Source: Desulfovibrio sp. Fe33 (lineage in GTDB: Bacteria; Desulfobacterota; Desulfovibrionia; Desulfovibrionales; Desulfovibrionaceae). Taken from it: DNA of 64,000 nucleotides. The stretch is taken from positions 248,001-312,000 of the forward strand of contig NZ_JAQKGU010000002.1 of NCBI RefSeq assembly GCF_028532725.1, read 5' to 3'. Positions 9,546 through 17,621 of this stretch are shown here, in pieces; positions within the stretch are counted from its first letter, which is position 1, and each line of letters opens with the position of its first letter. The notes beneath the pieces are model-generated. The model ran no database searches, had not been told where the DNA came from, and saw only the letters and a program-made list of their open reading frames with translations. The translations under genes and the position numbers were made by a program.

Positions 9546-10705
9546 CAGATGGCCGCGTCAAGGAGCATGTTGTCGCGGTGAACGGCCTCGTCGGAGACCG
9601 TGGGACCGATGACGGCAGCCAGCTCGTCGGTGCGTTTGCCTTTGATGCGGTTCAGTTCGTCCGCGGAGTAGTTGGTTTGGCCCACGCCGAGTTCGTTCCC
9701 GTCCGTGGTCTTGATGAAAATGAGCGCCCCACGGTCGAAACAGCCTTCGACTGCGGTGATGCCGATGGGCAGGAGCGAGGTCCCCTTGGTCATCAGGGCG
9801 TTGGCCGCGCCAGCGTCGACCAGGACTGCTCCGCATGGGTTATCGTGGTAGGCCAGCCAGAATTTTTTGCTGGAGACCACCCGGTCGTCGGGCAGGACGA
9901 GGGTTCCGCCCTCGCCGCCGTTCAACACCGCGAGGATGTCGAATTGGCCCTTGCCGGAAACGATCAGGGTGGGGACGCCCAACTGGGCCGCCCGCCGCGC
10001 CGCGCGAAGTTTGGAGTACATGCCGCCCGTGCCCACGTTGGTCTTGCCGTCGCACATGGCTTCGAGGTCCATGGATGCGATGTCCTCGATGAGCGGGATG
10101 GGCCTGGCGTCCGGGTTGCCGTCCGGGTTCCTGTCGAAGACGCCGTCGGCGGAGGTCAGGTTGATGAAGATGTCGGCGCAGACAAGCCCCAGGCACATGG
10201 CGCCGAGGGTGTCGTTGTCGCCGAATTCCAGCTCCCGGGTGGACACGGTGTCGTTTTCGTTGACGATGGGGATGACGCCCCATTCCAGAAGCCGCTCCAT
10301 GGTGTTGCGGGCGTTGAGGAACCGTTCGCGGAGCTTGAGTCCGCTACGGGTCAGCAAAACCTGGGCCGTGACCTTGCCGTGGCGGGCGAACGCCTCGTCG
10401 TAATCGTGCATCAGGCGTCCCTGGCCCACGGCGGAAGCGGCCTGCCGGGAGGCCATGTCCTTGCCGTTGTGCCGTTGCCTGCTGGTCCGTTCGAAGATGC
10501 GCTGCCTGCCTGCGGCCACCGCGCCCGACGTGACCAGGACCACGTCGAGGCCCCTGTCGGACAAGGCGGAAATCTGGTCCGCGAGCCGGTTGATTGCGGA
10601 ATTGTTCAGGCCGTCGCCGGTAGTGACCACTGCGGAGCCGACCTTGATTACCACACGCCGGACGTCGTCGAGGAGATTATCTCTGGTTATGCGCGATTTT
10701 GTCAT
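9545..10705 (-). CDS. proB: Glutamate 5-kinase
   Basis: 386 residues; first step of proline synthesis (ATP-dependent phosphorylation of glutamate, cytosol). Amino-acid-kinase domain with VVIKVGSAVV at the N-terminus, the SGAVAAG block, PIVNENDTVST, and FGDNDTLGAMC, followed by a C-terminal PUA domain (about residues 285-386) that bacterial ProB proteins often carry. The start at 10705 (MTKSRITRDN) is chosen because the longer reading frame only adds a Pro/Arg-rich, non-conserved leader running through a terminator hairpin. Gene order rplU-rpmA-obgE-proB is the widely conserved one. Confidence 0.96.
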   Translation of the reverse strand: MTKSRITRDNLLDDVRRVVIKVGSAVVTTGDGLNNSAINRLADQISALSDRGLDVVLVTSGAVAAGRQRIFERTSRQRHNGKDMASRQAASAVGQGRLMHDYDEAFARHGKVTAQVLLTRSGLKLRERFLNARNTMERLLEWGVIPIVNENDTVSTRELEFGDNDTLGAMCLGLVCADIFINLTSADGVFDRNPDGNPDARPIPLIEDIASMDLEAMCDGKTNVGTGGMYSKLRAARRAAQLGVPTLIVSGKGQFDILAVLNGGEGGTLVLPDDRVVSSKKFWLAYHDNPCGAVLVDAGAANALMTKGTSLLPIGITAVEGCFDRGALIFIKTTDGNELGVGQTNYSADELNRIKGKRTDELAAVIGPTVSDEAVHRDNMLLDAAI

Positions 10706-10799
10706 GGGGCGCACGGTACTCCAACTGGTTGCGGCCTGCAAGGAGGGACTTGCCGGGCCAGGACCCGTTCGGCGGCGGGAGGGCGTGTTTTTCCGGCCC

Positions 10800-10829
10800 A
10801 TAAAAGGAAGCCCCGGCATATCCGGGGCT
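10800..10829 (-). terminator. Terminator after obgE
   Basis: Stem AGCCCCGG/CCGGGGCT with a 5-base loop. On the minus strand it is followed by TCCTTTTAT. It lies between the obgE stop and the proB start, so proB may be read partly by read-through or from its own promoter. Confidence 0.7.
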
Positions 10830-10898
10830 GTGTATCGTCGAAAAGCCGCCCGTGCGGGCGGGGGAGGGCTGAGCGTACCGGCGTGACGCCGGGGAGGA

Positions 10899-11927
10899 CT
10901 AAGCTTCTTCGAGCAGGGCGAGTTGCCGCCACATTTCGGCAACCAGTTCGTCGATGCCTTCGCCGGTCAGGGCGGAGATGAAGAAGATGCGTTCGCCCGA
11001 TGCTTCGACCTTGGCCTTCATGTCGGCAAGCTCTTCCTCGGACAGGGTGTCGATCTTGTTGATGACCTTGATCTGCGGCTTGTCTCCCATCTCGGCGTTG
11101 TACTGGCGCAGCTCCTGATTGAGCATGGCGTAACCGCCTGCGGGGTCGTCACGGTTGACGTCCTCGGCTGCCAGGATATGGACCAGGAAACGGGTGCGTT
11201 CCACATGCTTGAGGAAGGTGATGCCCAGGCCGCGTCCCTCGCTGGCCCCTTCGATGAGTCCGGGGATATCGGCGATGACCATGCGGGTGAAGTCGTCGTT
11301 TTCGATGACGCCGAGGTTGGGCACCAGCGTGGTGAACGGGTAGGCCGCGATCTTGGGCCGGGCCGCGGACACCTTGGAGATAAAGGTGGACTTGCCTGCC
11401 GAGGGCAGGCCAAGCAGGCCCACGTCGGCCAGGATCTTCAGTTCCAGGCGGATCTGTTTTTCCTCTCCGGGGAAGCCGGGTTCGGCATAGCGCGGAGTGC
11501 GGTTGACGGAGGATTTGAAGTGCAGGTTGCCGCGTCCGCCTCGTCCGCCTTCGCAGATGACGATTTCAGTGCCGTCCTCAACCAGGTCGGCAATGAGTTC
11601 TTCTCGGGTGGCGCCGTCCTCATCTTCGATGATCTCGAAGACGAGAGTGCCCACGGGCAGATCTACGATCAGGTCTTCGGCGGCTTTGCCGTAACGGTCG
11701 CGGCCCATGCCGGGCTGGCCGTTTCTGGCCGCGTAGTGGCGTTTCAGGCGGAAGTCGTAAAGGGAAATCAGCCGTTCGGAGCCGCGAAAAATCACGTCGC
11801 CGCCCTTGCCGCCGTCGCCGCCGTCAGGCCCGCCCTTGGGCAGGTTGGCTTCGCGCCGCAGGCTGGCGCAACCGTTGCCGCCCTTGCCGGACGCCACTTT
11901 GATGGTCGCTTCGTCTACGAATTTCAT
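10899..11927 (-). CDS. obgE: GTPase ObgE/CgtA
   Basis: 342 residues. Ribosome-associated GTPase involved in 50S assembly and stress control. Residues 1-158 form the glycine-rich Obg domain (GKGGNGCASLRREANLPKGG and repeated GG pairs). The G domain follows with G1 GLPSAGKST, switch region FTTLVPNLG, G3 DIPGLIEGA and NKID. The C-terminal extension is short and acidic, as in many deltaproteobacteria, and the OCT domain of longer Obg proteins is absent. Start at 11927 has an AGAGGAAAA site. Confidence 0.97.
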   Translation of the reverse strand: MKFVDEATIKVASGKGGNGCASLRREANLPKGGPDGGDGGKGGDVIFRGSERLISLYDFRLKRHYAARNGQPGMGRDRYGKAAEDLIVDLPVGTLVFEIIEDEDGATREELIADLVEDGTEIVICEGGRGGRGNLHFKSSVNRTPRYAEPGFPGEEKQIRLELKILADVGLLGLPSAGKSTFISKVSAARPKIAAYPFTTLVPNLGVIENDDFTRMVIADIPGLIEGASEGRGLGITFLKHVERTRFLVHILAAEDVNRDDPAGGYAMLNQELRQYNAEMGDKPQIKVINKIDTLSEEELADMKAKVEASGERIFFISALTGEGIDELVAEMWRQLALLEEA

Positions 11928-11973
11928 GATTTTCCTCTTGCAGCCCTCGATAGGATACGCGTCATTTCAGCAC

Positions 11974-12009
11974 AAAAAACGGGCAGGGAGCAATTGAGCT
12001 CCCTGCCCG
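11974..12009 (-). terminator. Terminator after rpmA
   Basis: A 12-bp stem CGGGCAGGGAGC/GCTCCCTGCCCG followed on the minus strand by TTTTTTG, 26 bases after the rpmA stop. It separates the ribosomal protein pair from obgE. Confidence 0.9.
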
Positions 12010-12034
12010 GCAACTATGCTTGCGCAATCGGGAA

Positions 12035-12304
12035 CTATCCCTCGGCGGGCGTAACACTCACGCGAGTCTTGACGATCTTCTTGCGAGTGAACTTTTCAAA
12101 TTTGACAACGCCGTCGACCAGGGCGAACAGGGTGTAGTCCTTGCCCATGCCGACACCATCGCCGGGATGAAATTTGGTTCCGAGCTGACGCACGAGGATG
12201 TTTCCGGCGAGGACTTCCTGTCCGCCGAAACGCTTCACACCGCGCCGTTGTCCGGCACTGTCGCGACCGTTTCTGGAGCTACCACCAGCTTTCTTATGAG
12301 CCAT
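12035..12304 (-). CDS. rpmA: 50S ribosomal protein L27
   Basis: 89 residues, usual length. Begins [16 protein letters not shown] and contains [17 protein letters not shown] and [17 protein letters not shown], the standard L27 sequence near the peptidyl-transferase centre. No N-terminal extension that would need Prp cleavage is present. The start at 12304 is set by the conserved N-terminus and a GGGAGGA ribosome site. It lies 20 bases after rplU in the same operon. Confidence 0.98.
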   Translation of the reverse strand: MAHKKAGGSSRNGRDSAGQRRGVKRFGGQEVLAGNILVRQLGTKFHPGDGVGMGKDYTLFALVDGVVKFEKFTRKKIVKTRVSVTPAEG

Positions 12305-12324
12305 TTTATCCTCCCTTCCAGGCC

Positions 12325-12636
12325 TTAGGCCTTGATGGAATTGACTTTCAGTTTGGTGTAATCCTGGCGGTGACCCTGAGTCTTGCGAGCGTCTTTCTTG
12401 GACAGCTTGTGGAAGACCACGACTTTTTCGCCGCGGAGGTGGCCCAGAACTTCGCACTCGACCTTCGCGCCCTCGACATAGGGGGCGCCGATCATGGTGT
12501 CGCCGTCCTTGTCAACCAGGAGAACGGAATCGATGCTCAGCGCGTCGCCGGCATCAGCCTTCAGCAAATCTACATTGAGTTCAAGACCTTCCTCAACGCG
12601 GTACTGTTTTCCGCCGGTCTCGATGATAGCGAACAT
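12325..12636 (-). CDS. rplU: 50S ribosomal protein L21
   Basis: 103 residues, the usual length. [17 protein letters not shown] at the N-terminus and [15 protein letters not shown] near the C-terminus are L21 signatures. A GGAGG sequence lies 7-11 bases before the ATG at 12636. An in-frame ATG 15 bases upstream overlaps that ribosome site and is therefore rejected. First gene of the rplU-rpmA operon. Confidence 0.98.
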   Translation of the reverse strand: MFAIIETGGKQYRVEEGLELNVDLLKADAGDALSIDSVLLVDKDGDTMIGAPYVEGAKVECEVLGHLRGEKVVVFHKLSKKDARKTQGHRQDYTKLKVNSIKA

Positions 12637-12667
12637 AATAAAAACCTCCAATTCGTAAGAGGAGGCA

Positions 12668-12696
12668 AACTAGCCGCAATCCTCGGAGGAAGTCAA
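12668..12696 (-). promoter_or_regulatory. Sigma-70 promoter of rplU-rpmA
   Basis: On the minus strand TTGACT (12696-12691), a 17-base spacer and CTAGTT (12673-12668), about 30 bases before the rplU start. The -10 box is imperfect, and TAGTTT one base further along is equally possible. Confidence 0.5.
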
Positions 12697-12759
12697 GCCC
12701 CGCGTTGCATTATTTCGCAATTTTTTTATCGTATCACCGTGGGCCGCGTAATATCAACG

Positions 12760-13500
12760 CTATTCCCGGCTTGCGGAGTCGCGCTTTGTCCGGGCAAGGA
12801 CAAGAACGTCCACTCCGGCGCAGCCCGCGTGCAGGAGGGTTCGGGCGCATTCCCGCAGGGTTGACCCGGTCGTGTAGACATCGTCCACCAGGAGCACCCG
12901 CCTGCCTTCGACCCTGTCCGGGTTGGCGGCGAAGGCTCCTTTGATGTTGGTTTGACGCTCCTTGAAACCGAAGCTGGTTTGGGGCGGGGTGTTCCGGGTG
13001 CGTTCAAGGCCGTCGAGCAGAAGGGGGCGTTTCAGCCGCCGGGCCAGCCCCCGCGCGATTTCGGCGCTCTGGTTGAAGCCGCGCCAGGCGAGCCGCCTGC
13101 CGTGCAGGGGCACGGGAACCACTGCGTCGGGAGTGCGCGCCCGGCGCGCCTCGAAGGCCTCGATTCCCAGCGTGGCCAGGAGCCGGTTGCGGTCGTACCT
13201 GTTTCCGAATTTGTAGCCGATGATGAGTTCGCGCATCCGCCCCGCATAGGGACCGTGAAAATAGAGTTCGTCCCAGGGCGGCGGTTCCAGCCGGCAATCC
13301 GGGCACTGACAGGGCGGGTCGCTTTCCCGGCCGGACATGGTGCCGCATGTCGGGCACAGGCCGCCGATGCGCAAGGGCAGTGCCCCGGCGCAGGTTTCGC
13401 ACAGCGCGCGCGAGCCGTCCGCCATGACGGTGCCGCATACGGGGCAGCGTCCGGCCCCCAGGCCGAGTCCCCGGAAAAGGCGCAGGATTGTTTGGCGCAT
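12760..13500 (-). CDS. ComF-family phosphoribosyltransferase-like protein
   Basis: 246 residues. Two N-terminal zinc-binding cysteine clusters (CPVCGTVMADGSRALCETC, then CPTCG...CQCPDC) precede a C-terminal PRTase domain with the PRPP loop RVLLVDDVYTTGSTL. This is the ComF/GntX arrangement, linked in other bacteria to DNA uptake or macromolecule use; the actual reaction is not settled. It lies 7 bases after the flavodoxin-like gene and may be the last gene of that operon. Confidence 0.88.
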   Translation of the reverse strand: MRQTILRLFRGLGLGAGRCPVCGTVMADGSRALCETCAGALPLRIGGLCPTCGTMSGRESDPPCQCPDCRLEPPPWDELYFHGPYAGRMRELIIGYKFGNRYDRNRLLATLGIEAFEARRARTPDAVVPVPLHGRRLAWRGFNQSAEIARGLARRLKRPLLLDGLERTRNTPPQTSFGFKERQTNIKGAFAANPDRVEGRRVLLVDDVYTTGSTLRECARTLLHAGCAGVDVLVLARTKRDSASRE

Positions 13501-13507
13501 GGACTCG

Positions 13508-14119
13508 TCAGGCTTCTTCCAGGGCAGAAATCCAGGCCCGTTCGCCCAGCTCCGCGATGCGCCGTCCGGCGTCGGATTCGACGTGGAGGTCGTCGCGGGT
13601 GTCCAGTCCCCTGAACGTCAGGGGGGCGGCCAGGTCCATGTTGAAATTCTGCACGAAGTATTTGAGCGTCAGCCGCGCTCCCTCGAAGAGCTTTTCCCCG
13701 GAAGGCTGGCCTGCGACGAGGACAGCATGGGCCGTGCGCCGGGGCAGGTCCGCGATCCACGGCTCCTTGTCGAGTCTGGCCCGCCAGAACTGCTGGCCCC
13801 GGTCTATCCACACCTTGAGCCGGGACGGCAGGTGGTAGAAGTAGATGGGCGAGGCGAAGAGGATGGTCCGCGCGGTCAGACAGGGGGTGAACAGGTCCCA
13901 GGCCTGGTCCTTCGGTCCCAGGACGCATCGCTCGATTCCCTGCCGGTCGGCGACGTCGCAGTAGCCGCAGGCCAGGCAGGGAATGACCTCGTGGTTGCGT
14001 ACATAGTAGACATCGGCCTCGCCCCCGGCCCGGCGCACGCCTTCGGCCAGAAGTTCGGCGGCCCTGTCGGAGTTCCCTCCTCGGCGGTGGGAGCAGGCGA
14101 AGACGGCGGCTCGGGGCAT
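13508..14119 (-). CDS. Flavodoxin-fold NAD(P)H-dependent FMN reductase-like protein
   Basis: 203 residues. The N-terminus ACSHRRGGNSDRAAEL is an FMN phosphate-binding loop, followed by IPCLACGYCD with a Cys pair and then ILFASPIYFYHLPSRLKVWIDR, the usual second flavin-contact segment of this family. These proteins pass electrons through FMN, often to an iron-sulfur or disulfide partner. The ATG at 14119 directly follows the stop of the probable selenoprotein gene, and the operon also holds a nitroreductase and a metallo-hydrolase, so a shared redox or detoxification task is likely (inference). Confidence 0.85.
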   Translation of the reverse strand: MPRAAVFACSHRRGGNSDRAAELLAEGVRRAGGEADVYYVRNHEVIPCLACGYCDVADRQGIERCVLGPKDQAWDLFTPCLTARTILFASPIYFYHLPSRLKVWIDRGQQFWRARLDKEPWIADLPRRTAHAVLVAGQPSGEKLFEGARLTLKYFVQNFNMDLAAPLTFRGLDTRDDLHVESDAGRRIAELGERAWISALEEA

Positions 14120-14362
14120 TTACGGCTCCTTGTCGTATACCGGGTTCTTTCTGGTCATGACCGCCCTGGCGTGGTCCTCGAATTCTTCGATCTCGAAGGC
14201 CCAGTCCGGGAAGACATGTTCCTCGTGGCGGACCTGGGAGACTCCCCTGAGGGATATCAGGGCTTCAATCCTGTCGGTCCGGGCAAAACGGAGGTACCAA
14301 CCTACCTCCAGTCCCACCCCTCAACACTTGTCGCGGATGTCGATGCGTACGGGTTCGCTCAT
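14120..14362 (-). CDS. Probable small selenoprotein (UGA read as selenocysteine at codon 14), function unknown
   Basis: If the in-frame TGA at 14323-14321 is read as Sec, a continuous 80-residue protein begins MSEPVRIDIRDKC-U-G and runs without a stop to 14120. Its start is 2 bases after the metallo-hydrolase stop, and its end abuts the flavodoxin gene, so the gene exactly fills the gap in a tight operon. A perfect 7-bp hairpin (GGAGGTA/TACCTCC, loop GGTTGG) begins 11 bases after the TGA with its loop 18 bases from it, as expected for a bacterial SECIS element. The Cys-Sec pair suggests a redox centre. The rest (WYLRFARTDRIEAL, FPDWAFEIEEFEDHA) matches no family I know. An alternative GTG start right after the TGA lacks a properly spaced ribosome site. 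Confidence 0.65.
14290..14309 (-). promoter_or_regulatory. Candidate bacterial SECIS hairpin
   Basis: Perfect 7-bp stem with a GGTTGG loop, inside the coding region downstream of the in-frame TGA. Spacing of 18 bases from TGA to loop and G at the first loop positions fit published bSECIS rules (16-37 bases, G in the first two loop positions). The E. coli fdhF-type bulged U is not evident. Confidence 0.55.
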
Positions 14363-14364
14363 CG

Positions 14365-14985
14365 CTAGAATCCCCCGAAGAACGGGTTGTGGTTGCGCTC
14401 GTCCCCGACCGAGGTTTCCGGTCCGTGGCCGGACAGCAGCCGGGTCTCGGGCGGCATGGTGAATATGTGTTCGTTGACAGACCGCTTGAGCGCTTCGATG
14501 TCCCCGCCCGGGAAGTCGGTGCGGCCTATGGAGCGGTAGAAGATGAGGTCGCCCACGAAGGCGGCACCGGCGTCCGGGAAGTGGAATGTCAGGCTGCCCG
14601 GCGAATGCCCGGGCGTATGGAGGACGCGGCAGGCCGCTCCGGCGAAGACGGTTTCGCCCTGTTCGAGGTTTTGCCATTTGTAGGGAGCGATGGACGGCAG
14701 GCCCATGTCTCCGCCCGCGCCCAGCCAGTTGTCCAGAAGGTAGCCGTCCGCGTCGTTGGCCATGACGGGCGCGCCCGTGGCGTCGGAAAGAGCCTTGTTG
14801 CCCGCGGTGTGGTCGAAGTGCAGGTGCGTGTTCAGGATGACGGTCAGGGTCAGCCCCTCGTTTTCAAGGTGCCTGAGTACGGGCCCGGGATCGCCGCCGG
14901 GGTCCACGACCAGGGCTTCCTTGCCGTTGGCCAGCACGTAGCAGTTGGTTTGCAGGGGGCCCAGGGGGAAGGTGGCTATATTCAT
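14365..14985 (-). CDS. Metallo-beta-lactamase-fold hydrolase (glyoxalase II-like)
   Basis: 206 residues. Carries the binuclear metal motif NTHLHFDHTAG (HxHxDH), the later metal ligands in HTPGHSPGSL and FVGDLIF, and a C-terminal LLSGHGPET histidine. This is the YcbL-type short glyoxalase II-like group, cytosolic thioester or related hydrolases. The start at 14985 (MNIATFPLGPLQTNCYVL) shares one base with the nitroreductase stop. Longer in-frame upstream sequence is an antisense-type Arg/Pro-rich shadow of the nitroreductase and is rejected. Confidence 0.92.
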   Translation of the reverse strand: MNIATFPLGPLQTNCYVLANGKEALVVDPGGDPGPVLRHLENEGLTLTVILNTHLHFDHTAGNKALSDATGAPVMANDADGYLLDNWLGAGGDMGLPSIAPYKWQNLEQGETVFAGAACRVLHTPGHSPGSLTFHFPDAGAAFVGDLIFYRSIGRTDFPGGDIEALKRSVNEHIFTMPPETRLLSGHGPETSVGDERNHNPFFGGF

Positions 14986-15506
14986 TAAAAGTCCTCCAGC
15001 ATCAGTTCGGAGAGAGGTTTGCGGGTGGATTCGCCCTTCTGGTCGGGGCGTCCCAGGGCGATGACGGCCTGGAGTTCGAGTTCGGACTCGGAAAGCCCGA
15101 GGGCCGCCAGGGTCGTGGGCTGGTCGTTGACGATCTGGCCGAGCCAGACCGCGCCGAGCCCCAGGGCGTGAGCGGCGAGAAGCATGTTCTGGATGCACGC
15201 GCCCGCTCCCTGGTGGTCCTTCATCTCGCTGTACATGGCCGCCTTTTCGAGCAGCACGCATACGCAGGCGGCCGAAGAGCGGACGATGCGCGCGTATTTG
15301 GTGCATTCGGCCAGCTTATCATGGCGCGGGTCCTCGCGGGCGATTACCATGAATCGCCATGGCTGGTTGTTCAGGCCGCTGGGCGCCCACCGGCCCGCCT
15401 CAAGGATGGCTGCGAGCTCCTCACGGGCCACAGGATCGCCTGTGAACCGGCGGATGGAGCGGCGTTCGCGCATCGCATCGAGTACCGGGTTGTCATGTAA
15501 GTCCAC
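14985..15506 (-). CDS. Nitroreductase-family FMN oxidoreductase
   Basis: 173 residues, the compact form of the family. Visible: RRSIRRFTGDPV (FMN phosphate contacts), EAGRWAPSGLNNQPWRFMVI, and LGLGAVWLGQIVND near the C-terminus. Such enzymes reduce nitro compounds, quinones or flavins with NAD(P)H. It starts with GTG at 15506 behind AAAGGAG. First gene of a tight operon with the metallo-hydrolase, the probable selenoprotein and the flavodoxin-like protein. Confidence 0.92.
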   Translation of the reverse strand: MDLHDNPVLDAMRERRSIRRFTGDPVAREELAAILEAGRWAPSGLNNQPWRFMVIAREDPRHDKLAECTKYARIVRSSAACVCVLLEKAAMYSEMKDHQGAGACIQNMLLAAHALGLGAVWLGQIVNDQPTTLAALGLSESELELQAVIALGRPDQKGESTRKPLSELMLEDF

Positions 15507-15647
15507 GGTTGTTTTCTCCTTTGGTCTTCGTGTAGAGTTTTAGCCTAGTCCAAAACTCCGGGCAAGAGCCTGTGACTCGATGCGGCGCGGGGGCGTATAT
15601 GAAGGTGCAGATGAGTTGCGGGCCGTACAGGACTCGCCGGAAAGGAA

Positions 15648-16205
15648 ATGAAAGACAAGCGCGAAGCGGAAATCATACGGGAAATACTGCTGGGCGACGT
15701 TCATGCGTATGGCTCGCTGGTACGCGATTACCAGCGGCCTGTGTTTAATCTTATGCTTCGCATGACGGGCGACGAGGACATCGCCGCCGATCTCGCCCAG
15801 GATGCCTTTGTCCGGGCCTACGAGAAACTGGGCTCGTTCAATCAGCGTAGGCGGTTTTTCCCATGGCTGTACACGCTGGCGTTGAATGTGGCCCGGGACT
15901 GGCGCCGCCGGGAAGGCAGGGACAGGCATGTGTTCGTCGAGGATGCGGCGGTTCTCGTCCGCGAGCAGGACAGGCTTGACGAGCCGAAGGCCGTGAATGA
16001 CCGAATCGACGGGGCCAAGGCCTTCGAGGCCGTGATGGACCTTGATCCGAAATACCGCGAGGCGCTCATTCTCAGGTTTCGCCATGATTTTTCCATGCAG
16101 GAGATCGCGGAGACCCTGGGAATCGGAATCAGCGCCGCGAAGATGCGCCTGAGCAGGGGATTGGACCTGGTCAGGCGGCAGTTCGACGGGGGAGTTCATG
16201 ACTGA
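15648..16205 (+). CDS. ECF-type RNA polymerase sigma factor
   Basis: 185 residues. Region 2 (YQRPVFNLMLRMTGDEDIAADLAQDAFVRAYEKL with the later FFPWLYTLALNVARDWRRR) and region 4 (LDPKYREALILRFRHDFSMQEIAETLGIGISAAKMRLSRGL) are both complete. It overlaps the next gene by 8 bases; that gene encodes a single-pass membrane protein in the usual position of an anti-sigma factor. The ATG at 15648 follows GGAAAGGAA. The stimulus is unknown. Confidence 0.93.
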   Translation: MKDKREAEIIREILLGDVHAYGSLVRDYQRPVFNLMLRMTGDEDIAADLAQDAFVRAYEKLGSFNQRRRFFPWLYTLALNVARDWRRREGRDRHVFVEDAAVLVREQDRLDEPKAVNDRIDGAKAFEAVMDLDPKYREALILRFRHDFSMQEIAETLGIGISAAKMRLSRGLDLVRRQFDGGVHD

Positions 16206-16770
16206 AAAACAAGACAAAACCCATATGGAAGACATTATCCTCAACGCCGTGCGGAACGGCCCCGAGGTCGATCCTCCGGCTGATCTGACCCGCCGGATCA
16301 TGGGCAGACTGCACCCGAAGCGGCCGTCCGTTTGGACCCGGCTGCGGCTGTGGCTCCTGCAACCCTGGGTGGTGGCCGTCAGGCCCGTTACGGCCATTCC
16401 GGCCATGACGCTGGCGGTGGCCCTGCTTGTGCTGGGCTTCGCGGCCGTCCGCGAACCTGCGGGAAACGGCTTGCCCGGGCTCGCCCCGGTCAGGTTCATC
16501 CTGCATGATGCGGGGATGCACGCCCGCAACGTCTCGGTTGTAGGTTCTTTCAACCATTGGCAGGCCGATCGTTCGGTCATGTGGTACAGCCCGGAAGCAC
16601 GGGCCTGGGTGCTCGAAGCCCAGCTCCCTCCGGGCGATTACGAGTACCTTTTCCTGGTGAACGGGAACCAGTTCGTGCCCGATCCCAACGCCCCCATGTC
16701 CAGCGACGACGGGTTCGGCCACAAGAATTCCATAGTGTTCGTGAACGGCAAAAATGAACAAGCTCTGTAG
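16198..16770 (+). CDS. Membrane protein with C-terminal glycogen-binding (CBM48/AMPK-type) domain, probable anti-sigma partner
   Basis: 190 residues. The cytoplasmic N-terminal 60 residues (EDIILNAVRNGPEVDPPADLTRRIMGRL) look like a short anti-sigma-type segment. One membrane helix follows (about 62-83), then an extracytoplasmic domain with the CBM48 pattern: VRFILHDAGMHARNVSVVGSFNHW, then WVLEAQLPPGDYEYLFLVNG and VPDPNAP. CBM48 normally binds alpha-glucans, and Trp in FNHW is a typical sugar contact. Overlap with the sigma gene argues for coupled expression and control of sigma by a glucan or envelope signal (inference). No zinc-type ZAS motif is seen. Confidence 0.7.
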   Translation: MTEKQDKTHMEDIILNAVRNGPEVDPPADLTRRIMGRLHPKRPSVWTRLRLWLLQPWVVAVRPVTAIPAMTLAVALLVLGFAAVREPAGNGLPGLAPVRFILHDAGMHARNVSVVGSFNHWQADRSVMWYSPEARAWVLEAQLPPGDYEYLFLVNGNQFVPDPNAPMSSDDGFGHKNSIVFVNGKNEQAL

Positions 16771-17530
16771 CCTCCGTACCCTGGCTCTCCTGCTGGCGCT
16801 GTGCCTGTCCTTCCCGGCACGCCCGGCAGGTGCCGGGGATGAATTCGTCGCCATGTCGGAACGCGCGCTCGAATGCGGCGTCCATGCCGAAACGGTCGAA
16901 CGCGTTTACGCCGCCGTGGACTCCGGCGAGATCAACGGGCCTCAAGGAGCCGATCTGCTTCTGCCCCTCGTCGAGGCCTGCGACCTGGAACTTCCCCTGG
17001 CCCCCTTCGAGGACAAGCTGGAGGAAGGGCTGTCCAAACACGTCCGGCCCGAAGCCATCGCCCGCGCTCTTCAGGAGAAGGTCGAGGACTACGTCTTCGT
17101 CCGCAATCTCCTGCCCGAACCGAGGGAAAAGGTTGATCCCCGCGCTCTGGAGGCCCTGGCCGATGGAGTGGGCCGGGGAGTCCCGCGCGAGGACGTCGAG
17201 GCCTACGCCGCCGAGTTCGGCGGGGTTTCCGTGCAGCGGCGCATCCCGTTCCTGGTCGGAGCCGAGGTGGTTTCCCTGCTCGGCCAGGTCAGGTTCGATT
17301 ACGATCTGACCCGAACCATGCTGGAGGCCGGGTTCGCTTCGGATTCCCTGACCCCGGAGTGGAAGTACCTCATCCGTCTTGTGCTTCTCGCCCGGGAGCG
17401 GGGCATTAGAGACAAGCACGTCGCGGCACACGCCGTCATCGTGCTGTCCGACCGAGGTTCCCTGAGTGATCTCTACGCCCGTCTCGGCCTCACCGGCCGC
17501 AGCCTGACCGGGAGTCCTGGTTCCAATTAA
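16754..17530 (+). CDS. Exported protein of unknown function
   Basis: 258 residues, starting inside the end of the preceding gene (17-base overlap). A classical signal peptide is present (MNKLCSLRTLALLLALCLSFPARPAGA). The mature part is almost all helical, rich in Glu, Ala, Leu and Val, with repeated patterns such as ALECGVHAETVERVY and GVGRGVPREDVEAYA that hint at internal helical repeats. No catalytic motif is visible. Its operon position suggests it belongs to the sigma factor's envelope system. Confidence 0.7.
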   Translation: MNKLCSLRTLALLLALCLSFPARPAGAGDEFVAMSERALECGVHAETVERVYAAVDSGEINGPQGADLLLPLVEACDLELPLAPFEDKLEEGLSKHVRPEAIARALQEKVEDYVFVRNLLPEPREKVDPRALEALADGVGRGVPREDVEAYAAEFGGVSVQRRIPFLVGAEVVSLLGQVRFDYDLTRTMLEAGFASDSLTPEWKYLIRLVLLARERGIRDKHVAAHAVIVLSDRGSLSDLYARLGLTGRSLTGSPGSN

Positions 17531-17621
17531 CTTTTTTCGATTCGCATGTGACCTCGTGGTCACGTCCGCAGTATATCCGTTTGATGGGTCGCAAGGCCCG
17601 GAAACCCATGGGAGCCTTTGA

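Noticed and set aside
9578-10981. Plus-strand reading frame opposite proB
   Set aside because: Shadow of proB; no ribosome site.
14120-14317. Short gene starting at GTG 14317 instead of a selenoprotein
   Set aside because: The GTG is 3 bases after the TGA with no spaced ribosome site, and the upstream 13 codons fit the operon spacing and a SECIS-like hairpin better. Not fully excluded.
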